DNA of 64,000 bases from Brevinematales bacterium (GTDB taxonomy: Bacteria > Spirochaetota > Brevinematia > Brevinematales > GWF1-51-8), in the NCBI GenBank assembly GCA_020059465.1, contig JAGVBZ010000037.1:1-64000 (forward strand), in the 5' to 3' direction. The first letter of the stretch is position 1; the number at the start of each line of letters is the position of its first letter. The position numbers and the translations under genes were made by a program. The notes under the pieces are model-generated. The model ran no database searches. It saw nothing but the letters and a program-made list of their open reading frames with translations, and was not told where the DNA came from. Shown here piece by piece: positions 17,571 to 27,703 of this stretch.

Positions 17571-17965
17571 ATCATGACGAAAAAATGCTGACAATCCGCT
17601 GCTGTCTCCAGAATATCTGCGCATTGGAAACTTTTATTCATTCTCAAACGGATATTCCCGAGCTGGAGAGGAATAAAATCTTATTGATTACCAACGAAAT
17701 TTTTGAGAATATAATCCAGCATGCGAATCCTCACAGTAAGAATATTCGTTTCAAGATATACAAAGGAAAGGCGCTGTCTCTGCTTTTCTTATTCCACTCC
17801 GAAAATTTCGAATGGTTTGTTGCGAATGTCAGAAAGATACAGCCGTACTATGATCCGCGATTGAACAGGTATCGGGGATTGGGATTGAAAATCTGCTACA
17901 ATTTATCGTCGTCTATTCATTACCGGGCTACAAAAACATATAATGCGGTTTCAGTAAGATTGTAA
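17564..17965 (+). CDS. RsbW/SpoIIAB-like HATPase protein with altered ATP site
   Basis: The 133-residue protein has the N-box of a GHKL ATPase (NEIFENIIQHA, residues about 45-55) and a C-terminal RGLGLKICYNL segment equal to the G2 box. It therefore fits the anti-sigma/serine kinase slot of a partner switch. The G1 box, normally Asp-x-Gly-x-Gly/Phe, reads FHSENFEWF, so the Asp and Gly are absent. ATP binding or kinase activity may be weak or lost. The start is GTG at 17564 with GGAGG five bases upstream, inside the end of the STAS gene, so translation is coupled. Confidence 0.8.
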   Translation: MVNHDEKMLTIRCCLQNICALETFIHSQTDIPELERNKILLITNEIFENIIQHANPHSKNIRFKIYKGKALSLLFLFHSENFEWFVANVRKIQPYYDPRLNRYRGLGLKICYNLSSSIHYRATKTYNAVSVRL

Positions 17966-18053
17966 AAATTTTATAAATATATTTTGTATTTTTTATTTAT
18001 GGGTGTTATATTTAGGAGGGGAAGGCCGATATACATTTTCATTTAATTAAATC

Positions 18054-21000
18054 ATGGGGGTCGGGATGGAAAGTATGAAAATATTTAAATTATGGGTTCT
18101 GTTTTTTTCACCTTTCGTTCTAATAGTGCTGTCTAATTGTGCTTTCAGGGATTTCGATAATCCGGTTCTGAAGGAGCATTACAACCCGCCTGTGATTCAA
18201 ATCAATTATCCGGGCAATGGCACGAATATCGACGGTGTAGTGAAAGTCGGTCTGTTTGTTCACGATTCCTCCGGTATGAAAAGCGTCCGAATTTATAGCC
18301 CCGGGGTACAGGATCTGGAGTTCTATAATAATTCGTCCTCAAAGGAAATGTTTATCAATGCTGATCTGAGATTTTGGAATGACGGTTATAAATATATCTA
18401 TATCTCTGCTAAAGATTCCCTTGATTTGGAATCGCAGGCAATGGTGGCTGTTAACGTAACTGTTAATACGCCTCAAATAACTTTAAATGTGCCTAGTTCA
18501 GGTTTTTCCTTTACAAATGTTACCAATATTACCTCGTCCGGTAACGCATGGGTAAACAGCGGAATTATTACTACGGTCGAACTTGTACGCGGCGATAATA
18601 AAGTTTTTTCCGCCACAGGCACATCCAACTGGTTCGCAAATATATATATGCTGCCGAATACGACAAACAGTTTTACTGTCAACGCGACATCCGATAAAGG
18701 ATTGATCGGTAATAATTGGTTTCAGGTGGTATGCGACCAGCAGATGCCTGTCTTGAATATTGATTATCCGAAGAATGGGATGTCTACTCCGCGAAGTTTC
18801 AATCTTCAGGCGAATGCGTGGGATCTTCTGAGCGGGATTGACTGGATTGCTTTCTGGGTCGATACTGCCCAGCCGTACAGCTCTATATATACCAATTGGA
18901 GCCCATCGACAGGATGGTGGTATAGCGGTCTTACCAACGGTATTCATAAATTATATATTCAGACTAAGGATAGAGCGGGAAATAAAACGGCGATTGTTAC
19001 AAACACATTTATCGCCGACGGCAGTATTCCCTCTTTGGGCATTTACTATAATTTCTATTCGACTAATATTGCCGCTCCTACCATTTCCGGTTTTGCCGAG
19101 GTCGATGTCCCAAACACGATTACAAAAATTGAGATCAGTAAAAACGGCGGGGCTTTCCAGCAAGTCAATATGTATAATCCGGGCTCGTCTCATGTAGAAT
19201 GGACGAATGTGTCCACTTCCGGACTGCTGATGAATAGCCACAATGATATAGTCATACGCGCGGTCTCTTCGGCGAATAAAACCAATTCGGTTCACTATCA
19301 CTTTATACTTGACAACCAGCCTCCGAATATCCAGCAATTCGATCCGGTAGACAGCTTCAATATAGTGAATTCGGGCGATTTCAGTCTGAATGCCACGGTT
19401 CGGGACAATCTCAGCCCGATGATGTACATTGCTGTTTATTCACGTGGGGCCGGGATGACTGCGGTTATTCAGTCGAATGATGTCCGCAATAGTTATCAGC
19501 CCGATGCGTATGCATGGCTCATGTCCACATATTCCGATTTCGGCGGGATTTATACGAACGTTTTGGTTGCTAAGGATGTCGCAGGCAATTCGATTACAAA
19601 GACTAATTTCGTCTATGTTTATCCTCATCTTTTTGTGAATCTTTCGGGCAGCGATACTACCGGATACGGTTTCGCTAGAAGTCCGTATAAGTCGTTACAG
19701 AAAGGGATTGATAGGGCAAAGCAGCTTGGGGTGAATAATCTTGTAGTCTTTGCAGGGACTTACACAATGGGTAACGGATTGAATACTGCGGGAAGCGGTG
19801 TGGTGATCGACGGATTTAATAACCTAACGATCTCCGGGGGATGGGAATGGAACGGGGCGACGGTAATCCATACGAACATGACCCGTCTCGACGGCGGATA
19901 CGCTTTGAACCATGTTGTTGAGATCATGAACAGTACGGATATAAAGATGAACAGCTTTATTATTCAGAAGGGGAAAGCGTCTGCCGCACCGAATAACAAA
20001 GGCGGAGGAATGTACCTTAATGCAGTGAATTACTCGGTATTTACTAACATCATATTCACGAATAATTCCGCGACCGGCGCTCAGGCTGACGGCGGCGGTT
20101 TGTATATGTTTTCATGCGATGGTGACACATTCTATATTGCGGCGGTGAATAACACTGCGAACGGCGGGGGCGGTATTGCGGTCAATAACTGCAGGTGGAA
20201 TTATTTCTACGGGTATTTACTTTATAATTCCGCGATTTATACCGGCGGCGGAATGCAGATTTATAATGGTAATGGGAACAATATCTATATGAATACCGCT
20301 TTAAATTCAGCGCAGTTCGGCGGCGGAATCGCCCTAATGAACGGTTATAATGATGTTATTCAGAACAGCGCAAGGGTTCAGATGAATTCAGCGGAGTATG
20401 GCGGCGGAGTCTATGTTTTCAGCTTTAATAACTTTACGGCCTACGGATCCATTTCCAATAATCACGCATCCGTCGGGACTGCTAAGCTGGGCGGCGGTAT
20501 TTATATGGAAAACTCAGTCTATGCATATATTCCCGCAAGTATTCAAAATAATACGGCGACTGCCGGCGGCGGTATTTTTATGAATAATTGCAACAATAAT
20601 ACTATAACTCCCATACTCCAATACAATAACGCTGGTCACTCCGGCGGAGGTATGGCGTTATCGAACAGCCATAACAACTTTATCAACGGTTCGATGAGGT
20701 ATAATATAGCCGGGCAAAACGGTGGCGGGTTCGCGTTGGTGAATAGCAGGTATAATATATTCGACAGCATGACGGTCGAGTATAATTATACAACGTCACT
20801 GGGTGCCGATACCGGCGGCGGCGGAGGGTCTTTCGTAAATAGTAGTTATAACCTGATAAACGGCGGAGCTAATATCAAATATAACGCATCTACAAATAAC
20901 GGCGGCGGAATTGCGATACTGAATAGCGCCGGAAACACGAATTACGGTCTGATTCAGAATAATAAAGCGTATAAATCGGGCGGCGGTGTCGCGATTAAAT

Positions 21001-21983
21001 ACGGCTCCGGGCATTATTTTAACTGTACCATTGCGAATAACAATTCGTATGACATGACGGGAGGCGGCGGCGGAGGAATCGCTGCATTTTCGGTGTCCGC
21101 GCTGAATATTCAGGGATCGGTGATGATGAATAATGCATACCTGAAGGGCGGCGGAATGGTGATTGCTAACTGTACCAATTCATATATCAATGCATGGGTA
21201 TTTAAAAACACGCTCAGTTCGGCGAATAATAATTCGATGGGCGGCGGGGGTATCTATATAAACGAGGGAAAGAACAACAGTTTTTTTGGGACTATTCTTT
21301 CCAATTCTGCTATGGGACCCATGCCGTGCGGCGGAGGAATATGGGTCGCCGGCCAAAACACAATAAACGCGTTGATAGAAAATAATTCGGCGTCATACGG
21401 CGGAGGGATTTATATCTGGGATAACAACGTCACGGTGGGCGGTTCCTCCATCGTACGGAATAATTCTGCCGCACAGTTTGGAGGCGGGATCGCGGTCGAT
21501 AACGGGCCAATCGGAAATAGTAAAATATTCGGTACGGTAATCGGGAATTCAACAATACCCGTAATGGCATTAGGATCGGGGATTTATCTCAGCGGCAAGA
21601 ATAATACTGTACAGGCAAATATTGTCAATAATTCCGGGATTGGGTCTGCGAATGGGATATTTGTCACCAATTCAGTCGGATGTAAAATAATGAACTGCGT
21701 TATCACTAATAATGTCACGTTTCATCCAATCGACCTTGGCGGGAATAATACCGGCCTGATGATTTCAAATAACATTATCGCGGCGCATTTATTAGCGGGA
21801 ACATATGGTATTTATGAAAACAAACCGGTATCTGGACATATTATCAAGGACAATAAATTTAAAACAGGATTAATCCAATATGTCTACTACGATACGGTGA
21901 ACGGTATTATCTCAAACCCCGCTGCCTTGAATATTCCTGCGAATTCTCAAGCCTCGATGGCGAGCGGGAATATTTGGTGGTAG
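18054..21983 (+). CDS. giant beta-helix lipoprotein with GGG repeats (paralogue 1 of 3)
   Basis: The 1309-residue protein has a lipoprotein signal ending VLSNC, followed by AFRDFDNPVLKEHYNPPVIQI. Several Ig-like modules cover about residues 35-520. A DUF1565-like start (about 525-600: SGSDTTGYGFARSPYKSLQK) leads into a long right-handed beta-helix. That region holds 19 GGG motifs spaced about 20-35 residues, each as GGG(I/M/V)-(Y/A)-x followed by Asn/Ser-rich turns. The last 60 residues include HIIKDNKFKT, shared in form with the two paralogues. It is expected on the cell surface as an adhesin-like or polysaccharide-binding protein. The start is uncertain among ATG 18054, 18066 and 18075. Composition is Asn/Gly-rich and unlike its neighbours. 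Confidence 0.85.
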   Translation: MGVGMESMKIFKLWVLFFSPFVLIVLSNCAFRDFDNPVLKEHYNPPVIQINYPGNGTNIDGVVKVGLFVHDSSGMKSVRIYSPGVQDLEFYNNSSSKEMFINADLRFWNDGYKYIYISAKDSLDLESQAMVAVNVTVNTPQITLNVPSSGFSFTNVTNITSSGNAWVNSGIITTVELVRGDNKVFSATGTSNWFANIYMLPNTTNSFTVNATSDKGLIGNNWFQVVCDQQMPVLNIDYPKNGMSTPRSFNLQANAWDLLSGIDWIAFWVDTAQPYSSIYTNWSPSTGWWYSGLTNGIHKLYIQTKDRAGNKTAIVTNTFIADGSIPSLGIYYNFYSTNIAAPTISGFAEVDVPNTITKIEISKNGGAFQQVNMYNPGSSHVEWTNVSTSGLLMNSHNDIVIRAVSSANKTNSVHYHFILDNQPPNIQQFDPVDSFNIVNSGDFSLNATVRDNLSPMMYIAVYSRGAGMTAVIQSNDVRNSYQPDAYAWLMSTYSDFGGIYTNVLVAKDVAGNSITKTNFVYVYPHLFVNLSGSDTTGYGFARSPYKSLQKGIDRAKQLGVNNLVVFAGTYTMGNGLNTAGSGVVIDGFNNLTISGGWEWNGATVIHTNMTRLDGGYALNHVVEIMNSTDIKMNSFIIQKGKASAAPNNKGGGMYLNAVNYSVFTNIIFTNNSATGAQADGGGLYMFSCDGDTFYIAAVNNTANGGGGIAVNNCRWNYFYGYLLYNSAIYTGGGMQIYNGNGNNIYMNTALNSAQFGGGIALMNGYNDVIQNSARVQMNSAEYGGGVYVFSFNNFTAYGSISNNHASVGTAKLGGGIYMENSVYAYIPASIQNNTATAGGGIFMNNCNNNTITPILQYNNAGHSGGGMALSNSHNNFINGSMRYNIAGQNGGGFALVNSRYNIFDSMTVEYNYTTSLGADTGGGGGSFVNSSYNLINGGANIKYNASTNNGGGIAILNSAGNTNYGLIQNNKAYKSGGGVAIKYGSGHYFNCTIANNNSYDMTGGGGGGIAAFSVSALNIQGSVMMNNAYLKGGGMVIANCTNSYINAWVFKNTLSSANNNSMGGGGIYINEGKNNSFFGTILSNSAMGPMPCGGGIWVAGQNTINALIENNSASYGGGIYIWDNNVTVGGSSIVRNNSAAQFGGGIAVDNGPIGNSKIFGTVIGNSTIPVMALGSGIYLSGKNNTVQANIVNNSGIGSANGIFVTNSVGCKIMNCVITNNVTFHPIDLGGNNTGLMISNNIIAAHLLAGTYGIYENKPVSGHIIKDNKFKTGLIQYVYYDTVNGIISNPAALNIPANSQASMASGNIWW
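20001..21497 (+). repeat. 19 GGG-type beta-helix repeats within the first giant lipoprotein
   Basis: At the protein level the motif GGG(I/M/V/L/F)-aromatic/Ala-x recurs 19 times between these bases at irregular spacing of about 20-35 residues. Each copy is accompanied by Asn-rich turns. At DNA level GGCGGCGGAAT-like cores recur but the rest is diverged, so this is an ancient coding repeat and not a fresh tandem duplication. The pattern resembles the GGAI repeats of polymorphic outer-membrane proteins. Confidence 0.8.
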
Positions 21984-22102
21984 GGGAATGTGGTGCTCAA
22001 AATAAAATGGTGATACGGTATTTGTTAACATAGAAATGAAAAATACTTCTTCAATGTACTTAATACTCTTTTCTTACAGCACTTTAAAAAATTGCAAATG
22101 CG

Positions 22103-22111
22103 TGCTATAAT
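22103..22111 (+). promoter_or_regulatory. extended -10 promoter of the second giant lipoprotein
   Basis: TGC-TATAAT provides an extended -10 element 27 bases before the ATG at 22139. No good -35 hexamer is present, as is usual for extended -10 promoters. Confidence 0.55.
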
Positions 22112-22138
22112 ATTATAGAAATGACTACGGGGGTTATT

Positions 22139-24742
22139 ATGAAATCATTTTCTATTATATTCTTAATTCTTGTCCTGTCGGCCTGCTCGACGCGAGACTT
22201 TCTTTCTAACCCCGTTCTGATCGATCAATATACACCCCCGACTATCGACATCTATTCTCCTGTTCAATCATTCGGTTATAACGGGTGGATTGATGTTCAG
22301 GTTCACGCTTATTGTCCTACGGGCGTCGACCGGATCATCATACAGTCGGAAAACCAGAGCATAACCTTCTATAATGCATACCGTTCCGCCGATTTCAATA
22401 TTCAAACCAATCTTTATTACCTCACTTCGAGTTGGAAGCATCTGAGTGTGACCGCGTATGGGGTTAACAAACTGGAGACATCCAAAGGAGTTGACTATTA
22501 TATTCAGGTTCCGACTCCATCGGTCTGGATTAATCAGCCATCTAACTACGAGACCCTGACCAACCAGGCGTCGATTCTTTTTAACGGTACGGCCTCCATT
22601 TCCGAGGGATTTGTCACGAATATCTTTACTGTAACCAGCGGGGATATGACAAATATACAACTTACCAATATCGCTAACGGTACCAATAACTGGTCGGTAA
22701 CGGTCAGTCTCTTTAAAAATATGCGCAACCGTGTTATGGTCTATGGCGTATCCGATAAAGGCGTAATCTCATGGCCGCAGGAAAAGCAGGTAACGGTCGA
22801 TCTCGAACGCCCTGTATGTACGCTGCTTTATCCGTTAAACGGGGCTGATGTCCCCTCGACAATCTCAGGTATTATCGAGGCGTACGACCGGCTTAGCTGG
22901 ATAAACGATTGGAGCGTATATTATAGAATAGACGGTGCGGGATATTCGTCCGCATCGAAACTCGGCGGCAACTGGGGATTTACTTCTGCCGGCAATTCTG
23001 CGGGCGGGCATACTATTTCCGTATATGCACTTGACGGCATCGGCAATAGTTCGATTACCCAGACAGTGAATGTATCTGTTTCACCCGATATGCCCATGAT
23101 TAATATAAATAACTGGCTGAAATGGGCGGTGAACGATAGTAAAGCGCTGGTTTACGGGACTGCATCGGTCGAAGTCGGGCATACTATCACCAAGGTACTG
23201 ATCAGGGTGAACAACGGACCGTGGACTGCCGTCAATCATGTGAGTTACGGGATGAGTATCGGATGGTCGAATACTAACACCCTCATTAATCTGAACGCGA
23301 CCAATACTGTTGTGGCAATGGCGATCTCGGGTACTCCAAAAACGAATTACACTTTGGTTCATTATGTCATTTCCGACAACATTCCCCCGAAGATAAACTA
23401 CATTTCATTGACTAATAATCAGGTAGTAGTGAATGCCCAGTGGCCCTATCAGGATTTGAACGTAAGCGACGAATTATCCGGATTGGGGATGGTCTCGAAT
23501 ATTATGAAATCCGCGTCTATGGGTACATGGGAGAATAATAACTCCGCGATGTTCCAAAGAGACCTCTGGTGCGGTTTGAGTTATAACATACCCGGCGGGG
23601 GCGCAGTCACGAATATCATCATTGTTCGTGATATGGCCGGCAACAAATTGATTAAGACAAATATTTTCAAGGTATATCCGGATATTTATGTGAGCGCGAT
23701 TGGAAACGATTCTACCGGCAAGGGTTATCAGAATCAGCCTTTTGCGACTGTTCAGAAAGGATTGGATTTTGCGTTCGATAACGGGGTGTATCAGGTTAAG
23801 GTTGCTCAAGGTACCTATACATTAACAGCACCGATTCAGTTAAAGAACGGAGTTAGAGTGCAGGGCGGATTTTCCGTTGATTTTATAAATCAAAACCCCT
23901 TCAGTTATCCGACAGTTTTAGACGGCGGAGGGTTTATCAAGCATATTATGATGGGGTCCGGGATATCTTACAGTCAGTTTGACGGTGTTCAATTGAAAAA
24001 TGCCGTCGGATTTGGGCTGGGCGAAAAGGGCGGGGGGATATATCTGGTCAATTCTTATATGGAGATTTACAACAGCATTATCCAGAACAACACCTCGGAT
24101 ATGGGGGGCGCAGTATACTGCCAAAATTCTACCTTTAAAATCTATAATTCAAAGATCGATCAGAATAAGGCGAAAAAAGGTTCCGCGTTCTATTTCGAAA
24201 TCGGATCATGGGCTGAAATCAGAGACAGTATCATAGTAAACAATAATTGCGATACTCCTGTCGGAGCGGATATGGGAAATACTGTTTACGCGAAGGATTC
24301 CCGTATTTTTATGGAATTCTGTTCGAATTATAATAATATCGTCAACGGCGCGGGAGTAGTATCATATACCTTTAATCAGCTTTATATAGACGGCGGTCAA
24401 TCGGCTGAAATAAAAAATTCTTACATACAGGGGAATCATACTTTCAGCATCGGGATTACCAATAGATTGATGGGTATTTATTTCAATAATTCTCCCGGAT
24501 ATGTTCTGATAGATAATAATAATTTTATACTGACAAGACCGGTAGCCGTAAATAAGAAGACATTTGGCATATGGGAAAGCATGCCGCTCAGCGGGCATAC
24601 ATTGATGAACAATAAATTCAGCACTAACTCCCTCGATGTGCTGTATCGAGATACGATGTATGGAAACTTAACGACAATCATGCAGCTGAATGACGGATTC
24701 AGTACCGGCGCCGCCTCCGCGTGGGGGAACTGGGTTTACTGA
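22139..24742 (+). CDS. large beta-helix/Ig-like lipoprotein (paralogue 2 of 3)
   Basis: The 867-residue lipoprotein has a signal ending VLSAC, followed by STRDFLSNPVLIDQYTPPTI, matching the post-cysteine motif of its two neighbours. Ig-like modules follow (such as YPLNGADVPSTISGIIEAYD). Then comes the DUF1565-like segment (IYVSAIGNDSTGKGYQNQPF, about residue 520) and a short beta-helix with few GG motifs (GEKGGGIYLVNSYMEIYNS). The end GNWVY resembles the Trp/Tyr ends of the paralogues. The ATG at 22139 is preferred over one six codons earlier because GGGGG sits at the right distance. Likely surface exposed; ligand unknown. Confidence 0.85.
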   Translation: MKSFSIIFLILVLSACSTRDFLSNPVLIDQYTPPTIDIYSPVQSFGYNGWIDVQVHAYCPTGVDRIIIQSENQSITFYNAYRSADFNIQTNLYYLTSSWKHLSVTAYGVNKLETSKGVDYYIQVPTPSVWINQPSNYETLTNQASILFNGTASISEGFVTNIFTVTSGDMTNIQLTNIANGTNNWSVTVSLFKNMRNRVMVYGVSDKGVISWPQEKQVTVDLERPVCTLLYPLNGADVPSTISGIIEAYDRLSWINDWSVYYRIDGAGYSSASKLGGNWGFTSAGNSAGGHTISVYALDGIGNSSITQTVNVSVSPDMPMININNWLKWAVNDSKALVYGTASVEVGHTITKVLIRVNNGPWTAVNHVSYGMSIGWSNTNTLINLNATNTVVAMAISGTPKTNYTLVHYVISDNIPPKINYISLTNNQVVVNAQWPYQDLNVSDELSGLGMVSNIMKSASMGTWENNNSAMFQRDLWCGLSYNIPGGGAVTNIIIVRDMAGNKLIKTNIFKVYPDIYVSAIGNDSTGKGYQNQPFATVQKGLDFAFDNGVYQVKVAQGTYTLTAPIQLKNGVRVQGGFSVDFINQNPFSYPTVLDGGGFIKHIMMGSGISYSQFDGVQLKNAVGFGLGEKGGGIYLVNSYMEIYNSIIQNNTSDMGGAVYCQNSTFKIYNSKIDQNKAKKGSAFYFEIGSWAEIRDSIIVNNNCDTPVGADMGNTVYAKDSRIFMEFCSNYNNIVNGAGVVSYTFNQLYIDGGQSAEIKNSYIQGNHTFSIGITNRLMGIYFNNSPGYVLIDNNNFILTRPVAVNKKTFGIWESMPLSGHTLMNNKFSTNSLDVLYRDTMYGNLTTIMQLNDGFSTGAASAWGNWVY

Positions 24743-25064
24743 TAGGGCGGAAGATTTATCGCCGCCGGCTATTACGCTAAAAATGATCAGCCGCCCTGAC
24801 TGATCAGGCTTTTGTCCCGATACTCACTTAAATGCTTTTCATTATCTCCTGCAGCCAAAGGAAACCTCTTTAAATACTGATTTATCCCTGATATATTTCC
24901 ATATATATGATATAAAATACAAATCTTTATCCTACAAATATATTATTTATATTTATTTTTATATTTTCAGCAAAAGTCTTGACATTCATCAATGAGTAAA
25001 TTACCATGTAGCCATATAATAGTAGTTTTTGTGTTCGGGGGGTGAAAAAGAAAGGGGTAGTTAA
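24743..25064 (+). other. 322-base intergenic region between lipoproteins 2 and 3
   Basis: No gene is visible. The first part holds an inverted repeat TGATCAG / CTGATCA (24784-24806) followed by GGCTTTTG, a possible weak terminator. The remainder is very AT-rich with runs such as ATATATATGATATAAAATAC. It ends in promoter-like hexamers before the third lipoprotein gene. Confidence 0.5.
24979..25007 (+). promoter_or_regulatory. candidate promoter of the third lipoprotein
   Basis: A perfect TTGACA is followed after 17 bases by TACCAT (four of six consensus bases). A separate TATAAT at 25015-25020 lacks a good -35 and could be an alternative -10. Confidence 0.5.
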
Positions 25065-27680
25065 ATGGGGAAGGGGTTATGGATATTTATTTTATCGCTT
25101 GTAATAAGCGGCTGTTCGGTACGTGATTTTTCTGTAAATGATCTGTTTACTGAAAGTTTTGAACCTCCTGAGATTCATATAGTTGAACAAATTCCCGGTG
25201 AAATCTATTCGACTACTGTTGAGTTAAAGATTATGGTTTCGTGTAAATCCGGGGTAGATTATGTAAATATTCAATATGAAGATAAAGAGTTATATATAGA
25301 TAATCCTGTCAAATCGAAGATATTTTTTATCAATACTAATATTTCCTTCAAATCTCCCGGGTATAAAAAGGTCTATATCTACTCCTACTCCAAGAAAGGC
25401 CTCTCAAGTTATTCTGAAATTGAGTTTAATATCCAGATCAATGCTCCATTTATTTGGGTAAATGATCCGGTTTCCGATTATTTGTATCAATTATCCGGCA
25501 GTTATACATTTAACGGCGGCGCATCCTGTTCGTCGGGAGATCTGAAAGAAATATTCATTATTGTAAAGAATAAAAACACCGGTAATAGTATAACCAATAT
25601 TATCCCGGGAACAAATAGTTGGGTTTTTACCGCGGCATTGTACGCGAACACAGAGAATAATATAAAGTTCTTCGCGGTTTCGGATTTTAATGTTCAATCG
25701 GCTCCGGTAAACAAAAATATACTCGTCGATCAGCAGAAGCCGTTGGTTCAAATGGTGTTCCCGACCAACAACGCGGTTACCTCCCCGGCAATTCAGGGAA
25801 TTATTTCAGCTTCTGATGCGTTAACATGGGTTCCGAATAATCAGGTATTTTTTAAACTCGATGATAATACTGTTTTTGCCGCCAGTAAATCCGGTTCCGA
25901 TTGGGAGTTTAGTTATTCGGGTCTCACAAACGGCGGGCATATTTTGAAAGTATATTGTAAAGACTTTGTCGGAAATACTTCCTTAACTCAGACCATGAGT
26001 TTCACAGTAGATAGTTCGCTGCCTGTAGTTTCGATAAACGGGCCGTTACTAAGAGCACAAAAAGTCGTAACCGCAGATATTACCGGAGGAGCATCCATCG
26101 GCTCCGGCAGCATCGTCGATGTTTATATTAAACTTAATAATAATGCATGGGTTCCGTCGGATGCATTTATTTCAGGTGCTAGTATCGCATGGTCTAAAGT
26201 TGGACTTGTATTGAACATGAACGCCACGAACACCCTTATAGTAAGTGCTGTATCGGATAGCGGAGTATCAAATCTTACCAGTGTTTACAAGATTATCGCT
26301 GATAATACGCTCCCTTATATTGTCTCCTATAATCTGACGAATAATCAGGTTTTAGTGAATACGGATTATATCAATCAGAATTTTACGGCTAAAGATGGGC
26401 TGTCCGGCATGATGATTGTGTCTAATTATTTTATCTGCCCGACCAAGGGAGTTTTATTCTCAAGCTATGCCGGGAATTTTACTTCCCAGTTAAGCGTGCT
26501 TCTTGATACCTCTATCCCCGGCGGAGATTCTGTTACTAACGTTTTAGTCGCTGTCGATATGGCGGGAAATATTTATAAAAAGACGAACATAATCAAGGTT
26601 TATCCGGCTGTCTATGTCACCGTAGGATTTTCGGATGCCAATCCCGGCTTCTTAACCCAGCCTATCGGTTCGATACAAAAAGGTATCGATATTGCCGGTT
26701 CATTGGGTATTCAGAATGTTTACATCAGTATGGGAAGTTATAATACGGTGACAGCGGATTATTGTGTCAACCTGAAGAATAATATGAAAATAAAAGGCGG
26801 CTTTATAGCCGGTTTCACTGCCAACGATATGTTTCTCTATCCGACTATTATCAATGGAAACGGGCTGAACGTGCATGTGGTGAAGGCCGTTAATGTGAAT
26901 AATGTGGTACTATCAGGTTTAATCCTGAGGGGGGCGAATGGGGCTGCAGGACTCCTTGGAGGCGGACTCTTTCTGAAAGACTGTAATCAAATCAAGATAA
27001 CTAACTGCTATATCAGAAATAATATCGCTAAAGAGGGAGGAGGCGTCTATATTACTAATTCCGACGTGGAATTCAATAATGTGCAGATTTGCAGCAATAC
27101 TGCTGAGAAAGCGCCGTCGGTTCTTGTAAAGCACTCCCAACTGAAGGTAAAGAATTCCCTGCTAAAGGATAATATCTCCGCGTTATACGCCGGTGAAGTA
27201 TTTGCGGCATCCTTCTATTCTCTGCAGACTACTCTAGTTGTAACGAATTCGAAACTGATAGAAAATTCAATGTTCGCTCCCGGAGGAATTGCGGCTGAAT
27301 ATTTCATGGCGCAGATCTGTATCGAAGGGACTTTCAATACTGAATTAATAAACTCGCAATTTATCGGGACGAATAACCTTACTTATTCTTCAGGCGACAT
27401 GTACCTTATCGGGATTTACTTAAAGTCCTCGCCGGGATATTTAAAGATTAATAACAACTTGTTTTATGATAAGAAAGGATTATCACCGAATCAGAAGACG
27501 GTCGCGATCTGGGAATCGGTTCCCGTGGCAGGGCAAATTCTCATGAATAATCTTTTCTATACTCTGCATACAAAATGGTATTACGATTTTAATACTGATA
27601 CATTTTATAATAACACTGCGCAGATAAATACTCCCGCGAACACGGGAGCATCCGTATCCTCGGGGAACGCGGGTTATTAG
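25065..27680 (+). CDS. large beta-helix/Ig-like lipoprotein (paralogue 3 of 3)
   Basis: The 871-residue lipoprotein has a signal ending VISGC, followed by SVRDFSVNDLFTESFEPPEI, again showing the RDF motif and the PP-x-I element before the first Ig-like module. Its domain order equals that of paralogue 2: Ig-like repeats to about residue 500, a DUF1565-like segment (FLTQPIGSIQKGIDIA), a short beta-helix (LGGGLFLKDCNQIKITNC) and a closing region ending SSGNAGY. The ribosome site AAAGGGG precedes the ATG. It ends 23 bases before the converging pcm gene. No enzyme motif is visible, so a binding or structural role is likely. Confidence 0.85.
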   Translation: MGKGLWIFILSLVISGCSVRDFSVNDLFTESFEPPEIHIVEQIPGEIYSTTVELKIMVSCKSGVDYVNIQYEDKELYIDNPVKSKIFFINTNISFKSPGYKKVYIYSYSKKGLSSYSEIEFNIQINAPFIWVNDPVSDYLYQLSGSYTFNGGASCSSGDLKEIFIIVKNKNTGNSITNIIPGTNSWVFTAALYANTENNIKFFAVSDFNVQSAPVNKNILVDQQKPLVQMVFPTNNAVTSPAIQGIISASDALTWVPNNQVFFKLDDNTVFAASKSGSDWEFSYSGLTNGGHILKVYCKDFVGNTSLTQTMSFTVDSSLPVVSINGPLLRAQKVVTADITGGASIGSGSIVDVYIKLNNNAWVPSDAFISGASIAWSKVGLVLNMNATNTLIVSAVSDSGVSNLTSVYKIIADNTLPYIVSYNLTNNQVLVNTDYINQNFTAKDGLSGMMIVSNYFICPTKGVLFSSYAGNFTSQLSVLLDTSIPGGDSVTNVLVAVDMAGNIYKKTNIIKVYPAVYVTVGFSDANPGFLTQPIGSIQKGIDIAGSLGIQNVYISMGSYNTVTADYCVNLKNNMKIKGGFIAGFTANDMFLYPTIINGNGLNVHVVKAVNVNNVVLSGLILRGANGAAGLLGGGLFLKDCNQIKITNCYIRNNIAKEGGGVYITNSDVEFNNVQICSNTAEKAPSVLVKHSQLKVKNSLLKDNISALYAGEVFAASFYSLQTTLVVTNSKLIENSMFAPGGIAAEYFMAQICIEGTFNTELINSQFIGTNNLTYSSGDMYLIGIYLKSSPGYLKINNNLFYDKKGLSPNQKTVAIWESVPVAGQILMNNLFYTLHTKWYYDFNTDTFYNNTAQINTPANTGASVSSGNAGY

Positions 27681-27703
27681 GGTCATCGGATATTATCGGT
27701 TTA

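Noticed and set aside
20001..21497. Mobile or minisatellite repeat in the GGC-rich cores
   Set aside because: The repeats are in frame, irregularly spaced and explained by the GGG motifs of the beta-helix protein.
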